Shown here: positions 57,598 to 64,000 of the stretch, in pieces
How positions within the stretch are numbered: position 1 is the stretch's first letter
Layout: the number at the start of each line of letters is the position of its first letter
Assembly (NCBI GenBank): GCA_963726715.1
Contig: CAVSDF010000013.1
Location: 62,001-126,000, forward strand
Origin: CAVSDF01 sp963726715
Lineage (GTDB): Bacteria; Bacteroidota; Rhodothermia; Rhodothermales; BA12
Direction of reading: 5' to 3'
DNA length: 64,000 nucleotides
The notes under the pieces: generated by a model
Seen by the model: the letters and a program-made list of their open reading frames with translations, nothing else
What the model was told of the DNA's origin: nothing
Database searches by the model: none
Position numbers and translations under genes: made by a program

Positions 57598-58431
57598 TCA
57601 CGACAGGCTCGCCGGGTCGATCTCGGCCGTGCCGCGGAAGGTGGTCTCAGCGGGGCCGGTGAGTGCGCACGCGACGCCGTCATCGGGCGAGGCGGGGAGG
57701 TCGACGCGGAGGGTGCCACCGGGCATCTCGACGAAGATCGGGGTGGCGCGCAGGCGTCGGGTGGCGAGGGCGGCGGCGGCGGCGGCGATGGCGCCGGTGC
57801 CGCAGGCGCGCGTCTCGGCCTCGACGCCCTTCTCGAACGTCCGCACGCGCAGGCGATCCGGCCCGGTGACCTCGGCGAAGTTGACGTTCGCGCCCGCCCC
57901 GCCGAGCGCGGGATCGCGGCGCAGGAGCGGCCCGAGCGATTCGACCGGCGCCCGCGCGGCACTCGACACGAAGACGACGACGTGCTCGGTGCCCGTCCAC
58001 ACGAACGTCGCCGCGAGGCCGCCCGCGAGATCGACGGCGCGGAGGCGGGCAGGCGGCGGAACGGTGAGCGCGACCTCGCCCGAGGCGAGCGTGCGGGCGT
58101 GGTAGCGCCCGGCGTCGGTGTCGAAGGTGACCGGGTCGGCCTCGATGCCCGAGGCGGCGGCGAAGCGGACGAGGCAGCGGGCGCCGTTGCCACACATCGT
58201 GGCGCGCGAGCCGTCGGCGTTGTGGTAGTGCATCCGGAAGTCCGCGCCGTCGGTGCCGGTGTCGAGCGCGAGCAGGCCGTCGGCGCCGATGCTCTCGGTG
58301 CGGCGGCAGAGGTCGCGCGCGAGGGCGCCGAGGTCGGCCTCGGAGAACGCATAGAAGCGGTTGTCGAGCACGACGAAGTCGTTGCCTGCCCCGTTCATCT
58401 TCGTGAACTCCACCACGAGAGGTCGGCGCAT
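57598..58431 (-). CDS. dapF: Diaminopimelate epimerase
   Basis: Converts LL- to meso-diaminopimelate for lysine and the cell wall, without cofactor. 277 residues. The two catalytic cysteines are Cys80 in ATMCGNGARCLVRFA and Cys210 in AETRACGTGAIAAA; FTKMNGAGNDFVVLDNR opens the protein and NADGSRA precedes the first cysteine. The substrate-binding segments are all present. lysA is 15 kb away. Confidence 0.96.
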   Translation of the reverse strand: MRRPLVVEFTKMNGAGNDFVVLDNRFYAFSEADLGALARDLCRRTESIGADGLLALDTGTDGADFRMHYHNADGSRATMCGNGARCLVRFAAASGIEADPVTFDTDAGRYHARTLASGEVALTVPPPARLRAVDLAGGLAATFVWTGTEHVVVFVSSAARAPVESLGPLLRRDPALGGAGANVNFAEVTGPDRLRVRTFEKGVEAETRACGTGAIAAAAAALATRRLRATPIFVEMPGGTLRVDLPASPDDGVACALTGPAETTFRGTAEIDPASLS

Positions 58432-58648
58432 CAGGTCGGAGGGAAGGAATCAGGCGGCGTCCAAACGTCGCCCATCGGCACCGGGTCCGTGCGAGACGTC
58501 GGCGCGTCGGCGCCGCCCGATGGTCGGTTTCGCCGTACGGCCGGTTTCGCGGGGCGGAGCGCGAGCCGTTTTCCGGCGTTGTCCCCCAACTGTCCACGCG
58601 CCCTTCGCCGCCGCCGTCCTGCCCGTGCCTCCGCCCTCCCCTTCCAAC

Positions 58649-58921
58649 GTGCCGCCCCGGACAGGGCGTCCGGCATCCGGGCGTCCGGCATCCGGTCGTC
58701 CAGACGCCGGGCGCCCGCAGATCGGGCCGGGGTCGCGGCGTACCGTTCCGCGCCGGTATGCGCGCGCCGCCCTCGCCCTCGCCGCGGGCCTCATCTTCCT
58801 CGGCCTCGCCGTCACCGGCACGACGACGGCACAGCGCGTGCTCGGCGTCGGCGTCTTCGCACTCGCCGCGGTGCAGGCGTGGCGCGAGGCGCGTCGGCAG
58901 TCGAGCACGCCGCCGCGCTGA
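58649..58921 (+). CDS. Small two-helix membrane protein, unknown
   Basis: About 90 residues from a GTG start. A leader of repeated GRPASGRP/GRPDAGRP units (from GCGTCCGGCATCCGG DNA repeats) is followed by two membrane segments, ARAALALAAGLIFLGLAVTG and RVLGVGVFALAAVQAW, and a basic tail. I do not recognise a family. The start is uncertain; the repeat-rich leader may not be translated. It ends 46 bases before phoH. Confidence 0.5.
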   Translation: MPPRTGRPASGRPASGRPDAGRPQIGPGSRRTVPRRYARAALALAAGLIFLGLAVTGTTTAQRVLGVGVFALAAVQAWREARRQSSTPPR

Positions 58922-58967
58922 GCGCGTCCCCCGCTTTCTTCCTTCCTCCGTTCCTTCGTCCCCCGAC

Positions 58968-61018
58968 GTGCCTGTGGCCGAAACGCGCCTCTCCATCGAC
59001 AACGCCGAGCCCCTCCTGCTCTTCGGCTTCAACGACATCTACCTGCGCCGCATCGAAGCGGCCTTCCCCGACGTGGCGATCACGGCGCGCGGCAACGCGG
59101 TGACGCTGCGCGGCGAACCGGCCCCGATGGCCCGCGTCGAGCAGGTGCTCGGCGAGCTCGTGCGGATGCTCCACCGCAACGGCAACCTGACCGAGAACGA
59201 CGTCGAGACCGTCCTCGCGCTCTCGTCGGTGCACAGCGGCGCGTCGGCGCGTGAGGCGTACACGGGCGGCGCGCGCGACGTCATCCTGTTCACACACGGC
59301 GGCGGAGTCGTCAAGGCGAAGACGCCGGGCCAGCAGGAGCTCGTCGAGGCGGCGCGCACCAAGGACATCGTCTTTGCGATGGGGCCGGCGGGCACGGGCA
59401 AGACGTGGACGAGCGTGGCGCTCGCCGTCGCGGCGCTGAAATCGCGGCAGGTGAAGAAGATCGTCCTCTCGCGCCCGGCCGTCGAGGCGGGCGAGCGGCT
59501 CGGCTTCCTCCCCGGCGACCTCCGCGAGAAGATCGACCCGTACCTGCGCCCGCTCTACGACGCCCTCGAAGAGATGCTGCCGCGCGAGCGCCTCGCCACC
59601 GCGATGCAGGACGGCACCATCGAGGTCGCGCCCCTCGCCTTCATGCGCGGGCGGGCGCAACCGGTCGATTCGCAGGTGCTGACGCCGGACGGATGGCGCG
59701 ACATCGGATCGCTGCGCGTGGGCGACGCGGTCATCGGCTCCGACGGCCGCCGACGCGCGTCGAGGGCGTTTTCCCGCAGGGCGAGCGCGAGGTGTACACC
59801 GTCGAGGCTACCGACGGGGCGCGCACGCGCTGCTGCGCCGAGCACCTGTGGACGGTCTACACGGCCTCCGACCGCCGCCGCAACCGCCCCCCACGGACGC
59901 TCGAGCTGCGGGAGATGATCGGCTCGGAGCGCGTCTTCCACCAGTACCGCTACGAACTTCCACTCCTGAGCGCGCCGGTCGAGTTCGCCGCCCGCCCCGT
60001 CGTCGTCGATCCGTACGCGCTCGGGCTGCTGCTCGGGGACGGATGCCTGACCGGCAGCAGCACGCTGACGTTCGCAACGGCGGACCCCGAACTCGCCGAG
60101 GCCCTCGAAACCACGCTCGAACACGTCACGCTCCGCCACAAGACAGGACCCGATTACGTCATCGCCCGCACCGCGACCGCGCCCGCCGGACGTACCCATC
60201 CCCTCACCCGCGCCCTCGATACGCTCGGGCTGATGGGCACGCGCTCGTCGACGAAGTTCGTGCCCCCGCAGTACCTCGTCAACAGCGCCGACGTGCGCCT
60301 CGGCGTCCTGCAAGGCCTCCTCGACAGCGACGGCGGCCCGGTCGTGCAGGCCGGGCGGACGCCCCGCATCCAGTACACGACCACGTCTGAGCGTCTTGCG
60401 CACGATGTGACCTTCCTCGTTCGGTCCCTCGGCGGGACGGCGAGGCGGCGCACGCGCGCCGCGGAGGGCCGCACGCCCGGACGCGCCAGGGGACGCCCGG
60501 TGCTCTACCGGCACGACGCCTACGTTCTCGACATCCGCCTTCCCGATGGCATCGCTCCGTTCCGCCTCGCGCGCAAGGCGCAGCGCTTCGCCGACGGCGG
60601 CCACGGACGCCCGATGCGCCACATCCGCAGCATCACGCCCGCCGGAACCGCCGAGACCGTCTGCATCCGCGTCGCCGCCGCAGACTCGCTCTACCTGACC
60701 GACGACCTCCTGCTGACGCACAACACGCTCTCCGGTGCCTTCGTCATTCTCGACGAGGCGCAGAACGCGACGGTGCCTCAGATGAAGATGTTTCTGACCC
60801 GCCTCGGCCAGGCCAGCCGCGCCATCGTGACCGGCGACGCGACCCAGACCGACCTCGGCCCCCGCGAAACGTCGGGCCTCGTCCACGCCCGCGACACGCT
60901 GCGGCACGTCGAGGGCATCGGCGTCGTCGAGTTCACCAAGCGCGATGTCGTGCGCCACAAGCTCGTCAAGGACATCATCGAGGCCTACGAGCGGGCCGGT
61001 GTCGGGGTGAGTGTGTGA
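58968..61018 (+). CDS. PhoH-family ATPase precursor interrupted by an intein, frame-broken
   Basis: PhoH-like P-loop ATPase, widespread and linked to RNA metabolism or stress. The host protein alone is about 326 residues, normal for the family. The N-extein holds SIDNAEPLLLFGFNDIYLRR, Walker A FAMGPAGTGKTWTSVALA, KKIVLSRPAVEAGERLGFLP and APLAFMRGR; the C-extein resumes at TLSGAFVILDEAQNATVPQM (Walker B) and ends RDVVRHKLVKDIIEAYERAG. The intein at 59655-60724 splits the highly conserved FMRGR-TL-x-x-AF motif. GTG 58968 or 58974 could start it. One base is missing inside the intein near 59750. Confidence 0.93.
59655..60724 (+). other. Class 3-type intein with LAGLIDADG homing endonuclease in PhoH
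   Basis: About 357 residues after restoring one base. It begins with Ala, not Cys or Ser (block A AQPVDSQVLTPDGWRDIG). Block B is RTRCCAEHLWTVYT with a Trp. Endonuclease blocks are YALGLLLGDGCLTGSSTLTF and LGVLQGLLDSDGGPV. Block F is VCIRVAAADSLYLTDD with a Cys. It ends LLTHN, and the first C-extein residue is Thr. Ala1 plus the Trp, Cys and Thr at these places is the class 3 intein signature, in which the block-F Cys is the first nucleophile. The frame breaks between blocks A and B near 59750 (one base lost). Confidence 0.88.
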
Positions 61019-61229
61019 TTGGGAGATGGTTGTTGGTGGATCGTTGTTGGTTGTTGGTCGAGTGCTCAGGACGGACGGCACTCCCTCCGGCGACGCTCGT
61101 GCGGCGACGCTCTGCATCCGCGCTGACGCATTCCCACCACGGCGACCGTGCATCCGAGATTCGCCCGGCTCTGTCCTCCGGCACAGGGCACAACCAACCA
61201 TCAACGGCTAACCATCAACGACCACCGAC
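61019..61229. repeat. G/T tract and C/A tract pair bounding the phoH-aroC gap
   Basis: After the phoH stop: GATGGTTGTTGGTGGATCG and GTTGGTTGTTGGTCG. Before aroC: CAACCAACCATCAACGGC and CATCAACGACCACC. The two ends are rough reverse complements, so the intergenic RNA could fold end to end. Confidence 0.5.
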
Positions 61230-62434
61230 ATGCGCTACCTCACCGCCGGCGAATCGCACGGCCCCGCCCTCACCGGCATCGTCGAGGGCCTGCCTGCGGG
61301 CGTGCCCGTCTCCGAAGACGCCATCCACGAGCAGTTGCGCCGCCGGTGGCTCGGGTTCGGACGGGGCGGGCGGGCGAAGATCGAAACCGACCGCGCGGAG
61401 ATTCGCGCGGGCGTGCGCTTCGGCAAGACGATGGGCAGCCCCGTCGCGCTCGTCGTGGAAAACGCGGCCTTCGCGCGCGACAAGGCCGGGTGGCCCGAGG
61501 TGATGGCCGTCGGCGGCACCGGGGAGGGCATCGACAAGGTGACCCTGCCGCGGCCCGGACACGCCGACCTCGTCGGGGCCGACAAGTACGGGTTCGACGA
61601 CATCCGCGCCGGTCATCGAGCGCTCGTCGGCGCGCGAGACGGCGATGCGCGTCGCCTGCGGAAGCCTCGCGCGGCAGCTGCTCGCGGCCCTCGGCATCGA
61701 AGTCGGCAGCCACGTTCTGCGCGTCGGCGCCGTTGGGGCCGAGCCGGGGCGACGGTGGACGATGTGCTGGCGCCGCTCGTGGCGGAGGGTGCGCTCGCAG
61801 TGAGCCGCCTCTCGGACGTGTCGGAGCTTCGGATGCTCTCGCCCGAGATGACCGAACGCGCCCTCGCGCACGTCCGCGAGGCCAAGGCGTCGGGCGACTC
61901 GCTCGGCGGCGTCTACGAGGTCGTCGTGACCGGCCTCCCCGCCGGGCTTGGCTCGTACGTCCACTGGGACCGCCGCCTCGACGGGCGCCTCGGGCAGGCG
62001 ATCCTGTCGATTCAGGCGCAGAAGGCCGTCGAGATCGGCGACGGCATCGCCGCGGCGTCGCTGCCCGGCTCGCGCGTCCACGACGAGATCGTCCACCGCG
62101 ACGGCGACGATTCGGCGATGGCGCCGAGCGCCTGCACCGCGCCTCGAACCGCGCGGGCGGCCTCGAAGGGGGCATGACGACCGGGATGCCGCTCGTGGTC
62201 CGCGGCTTCATGAAACCCATCCCCACGCTCATCCGCCCGCTCATGACCGTCGACCGCGCGAGCGGCGAGGCCACGCCGACGCGCTACGAGCGCTCGGACG
62301 TGACGAGCGTGCCCGCCGCCGCCGTCGTCGCCGAGGCCGTCGTCTGCTGGACGCTCGCCGAGGCCGTCCTCGAACGCTACGGCGCCGACCGCTTCGACCG
62401 CATCGCCGAGGCCGTCGCCCGCGACCGGCGCTGA
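61230..62434 (+). CDS. aroC: Chorismate synthase, frame-broken
   Basis: FMN-dependent enzyme that makes chorismate from EPSP, the product of AroA (16801). About 402 residues. Motifs: LTAGESHGPALTGIVEGLPA, RRRWLGFGRGGRAKIETD, GPRPGHADL-like LPRPGHADLVGADKYGFDD, AMRVACGSLARQLLAALGIE, DGRLGQAILSIQAQKAVEIG and EGGMTTGMPLVVRGFMKPIP. Three frame changes: near 61610, 61740 and 62150. The pieces join without loss of conserved sequence. Confidence 0.93.
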
Positions 62435-62543
62435 CGAGCGTCTGGCAGCATGCCGGTGAGGAACGAACACAAACGTAAGTGTCCGCGAAACCTGGATTTG
62501 ATGCATGCCCCACAAAGGACAGGTGTGCAGGTCGCGCCGTACG

Positions 62544-62551
62544 TACATTCC
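62544..62551 (+). promoter_or_regulatory. -7-type promoter box (TACATTCC)
   Basis: TACATTCC 121 bases before the response-regulator ATG, which implies a long leader if used. Confidence 0.35.
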
Positions 62552-62672
62552 GTTGCTCTCTCTTCTCACTTGTGACCTCGCCGACACGCGGACCTTCCGC
62601 ACGTCGCCCTATGGAACGGCTCGTTGACCTGGGCCCTCTCCTGCAAGCTCGCGCCATCTGTAACGGTCTCTC

Positions 62673-63107
62673 ATGCACGCTCCCGTAGTTATCCTACTCG
62701 CCGACGACGATCCAGACGATCGCGCCTTCACCATGCGTGCGCTCCGACAGAACCGCCTCAGCAACGACGTGCACACGGTCGAGGACGGAGAGGAGCTGAT
62801 GGACTTCCTCCACCGCCGCGGCACCTACACCGCCGCGCCGCGCCCCGACGTCATCCTGCTCGACCTCAACATGCCCCGCATGGACGGGCGCGAGGCGCTC
62901 GAACAGATCAAGTCCGACGCGAGCCTGCGCAAGATCCCCGTCGTCGTGCTCACGACGAGCGAGGCCGATCAGGACATCCTGCAGACCTACGACCTCGGCG
63001 TCAACGCGTTCGTCACCAAGCCCGTCACCTTCGACGGCCTCGTGAACGCGATCAAGGTGATGTCGGACTTCTGGTTCGAGATCGTCCGCCTGCCGCCGCA
63101 GAACTGA
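62673..63107 (+). CDS. CheY-like single-domain response regulator (Rcp1-type)
   Basis: 144 residues, receiver domain only. The acidic pair Asp11-Asp12 (LLADDDPDDRAF), phospho-acceptor Asp64 (VILLDLNMPRMDG), Thr95 in VVLTTSEADQD and Lys116 (NAFVTKPVTF) are all present. The DDDPDD opening and the extended last helix (IKVMSDFWFEIVRLP) are typical of Rcp1-like regulators paired with phytochrome or hybrid kinases. No output domain, so it signals by protein contact. The next gene is another receiver protein in the same direction. Confidence 0.93.
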   Translation: MHAPVVILLADDDPDDRAFTMRALRQNRLSNDVHTVEDGEELMDFLHRRGTYTAAPRPDVILLDLNMPRMDGREALEQIKSDASLRKIPVVVLTTSEADQDILQTYDLGVNAFVTKPVTFDGLVNAIKVMSDFWFEIVRLPPQN

Positions 63108-63147
63108 GCGGCCGACGCGTCGCACGTGTCAGACGCCTCACCACGTC

Positions 63148-63188
63148 CGCGCCGCCGGTGCCTTCGGGCGTCGGCGGCGCGTTTCGTT
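63148..63188 (+). terminator. Terminator with UUCG tetraloop
   Basis: CGCGCCGCCG (63148-63157) pairs with CGGCGGCGCG (63172-63181); the inner GTGCC-TTCG-GGCGT extends the stem to 15 bp. TTTCGTT follows. Confidence 0.8.
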
Positions 63189-63332
63189 GGGAAGGATTCT
63201 CGGGACTCGCCGAGCGCCCGGCCCGCCTTCGAGGCGACGGACGTGTAACAGCTTGGCGGCGCCCCCAGAGTGCGGTCTTCCTTCACGCCCGATGGGAGCC
63301 GCAGGCGGGGACGGCGGCGTAACAGGCGCCTC

Positions 63333-63340
63333 TATTTTCC
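63333..63340 (+). promoter_or_regulatory. -7-type promoter box (TATTTTCC)
   Basis: TATTTTCC 67 bases before the ATG at 63408. Confidence 0.4.
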
Positions 63341-63407
63341 GCCGTTCCCGTCTCCCCACCCCGCCTCGCGCGTCAGGGGTCGCGGCCTCCCGAACGCTCT
63401 CCGACCG

Positions 63408-64000
63408 ATGCCCGACCGCGAACTCCTCTCCCTCCTTGTCGTCGAGGACGACGAAGACGACTTCTTCCTCACCCGGGCGCTCCTCAACCGCTCCGTCCGC
63501 CTCCGCTTCGACGTTGCGTGGGCGTCGACCTTCGAGGACGGCCTCAAGCGCCTCACCGAGGGCAGCTTCGACGTCGCGCTCGTCGACTACCGGCTCGGCG
63601 TGCACGACGGCCTCGAACTCCTCCACGCCGCCGCCGAGGCAGGTGTCGCGACGCCCATCATCCTGCTCACCGGGCAAGACGACCTCGAAACCGACGTCCG
63701 CGCGGCGAGCGCGGGCGCCTCCGACTACCTCATCAAGGGCGGCACCGACGCGCCGAGCCTGGAGCGCTCGATCCGCTACGCCCGCGAGCGGCATCGCAAC
63801 CTCGCGCAGATCCAGCAGCAGGCCGGCCTGCTCGACCGCGCCACCGACGCCATCCTCGCCTTCGACGCCACCGGGCGCGTCGTCTACGCCAACCAGGGCG
63901 CCGCCCGCCTGACCGGCTACAGCGCCGAGGAACTCGCCAGCGGCTCCGGGCGCGTCTTCACCTTCACCGACCCGCCCATCACCGCGCTCATCGCGCAGAT
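63408..64000 (+). CDS. Response regulator with PAS domain, 3' partial (probable sensor kinase)
   Basis: The frame is open to the window edge; 197 residues are visible. The receiver domain covers about 1-125: LLVVEDDEDDFFLTRALL, VALVDYRLGVHDGLELL with phospho-acceptor Asp60, PIILLTGQDD and SDYLIKGG with Lys110. A helical linker (SLERSIRYARERHRNLAQIQ) leads into a PAS domain (LLDRATDAILAFDATGRVVY, ANQGAARLTGYSAEELASG). This order usually continues into a histidine kinase core, outside the window. Probably partners the upstream CheY-like protein. Confidence 0.88.
   Translation, partial: MPDRELLSLLVVEDDEDDFFLTRALLNRSVRLRFDVAWASTFEDGLKRLTEGSFDVALVDYRLGVHDGLELLHAAAEAGVATPIILLTGQDDLETDVRAASAGASDYLIKGGTDAPSLERSIRYARERHRNLAQIQQQAGLLDRATDAILAFDATGRVVYANQGAARLTGYSAEELASGSGRVFTFTDPPITALIAQ

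Larger units (their letters stand above)
63108..63407. other. Gap between the two regulator genes
   Basis: Contains a strong UUCG-loop terminator (63148-63188) and a TATTTTCC box (63333). No gene seen. Confidence 0.5.

Overview
The window is very GC-rich and densely packed with genes on both strands. The gene content points to the Rhodothermota/Bacteroidota side of the tree, most like Rhodothermales or Rubricoccaceae. The pointers are DUF2480 and DUF3667 proteins, C-terminal sorting domains of the type IX secretion kind, a PID-CTERM protein, bacillithiol-linked enzymes (YpdA and a CGC bacilliredoxin), weak Shine-Dalgarno signals, and a recurrent TAnnTT(G/C) box upstream of starts that resembles the Bacteroidota -7 promoter element. 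The taxonomic call is an inference; there is no rRNA gene here.

Layout. 1-5 kb: 3' part of a cysteine desulfurase, a RibD-like reductase, a cupin, a group III truncated haemoglobin, DUF2480 and the ribosome-rescue factor RqcH. 5-14 kb: DUF1990 protein, YpdA, a secreted lamin-tail protein, TadA, an SMI1/KNR4 protein, arginine deiminase, a small membrane protein and a kelch lipoprotein. 14-25 kb: biotin carboxylase, a DUF1207-like protein, AroA, a carboxypeptidase-regulatory-domain protein, a methyltransferase, LdcA, PurN, a NYN nuclease and PurH. 25-31 kb: MreB, MreC, a PBP4-type DD-peptidase and HslV. 30-38 kb: a second NYN protein, HslU, a transferase/flippase pair, bacilliredoxin, an NlpC/P60 hydrolase and GreA. 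38-48 kb: a peptidoglycan glycosyltransferase, MscL, threonine aldolase, LysA, a PID-CTERM protein, a giant repeat protein with a sorting domain, an FAH-family hydrolase, and ribosomal proteins L21 and L27. 48-64 kb: a kynureninase-like enzyme, DUF3667, an MtfA-type peptidase, a FliA-like sigma factor, a TonB-dependent receptor, a SurA/PpiD-like chaperone, DapF, PhoH with an intein, AroC, a CheY-like regulator and the start of a second regulator with a PAS domain.

Themes. Cell-wall synthesis and turnover is heavily represented (MreBC, PBP4, LdcA, NlpC/P60, glycosyltransferase, LysA, DapF). So are aromatic and purine synthesis (AroA, AroC, PurN, PurH), protein quality control (RqcH, HslVU, SurA-like) and low-molecular-weight thiol redox (YpdA, bacilliredoxin).

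Three features stand out. The PhoH ATPase carries a 357-residue intein whose splice residues (Ala1, block-B Trp, block-F Cys, Thr+1) match a class 3 intein. The intergenic DNA is full of short repeat families: CTAC-ended hairpins, CCTGTCAGGT hairpins, a C-rich double hairpin, GT/CA tract pairs and GTCGTCC arrays; one of these families has entered the purH reading frame. At least 26 single-base frame breaks interrupt 15 genes, many of them essential. This looks like uncorrected long-read sequence rather than biology, so every broken gene below is annotated as one gene spanning its breaks.

No rRNA, tRNA, CRISPR array, insertion sequence or prophage was recognised.
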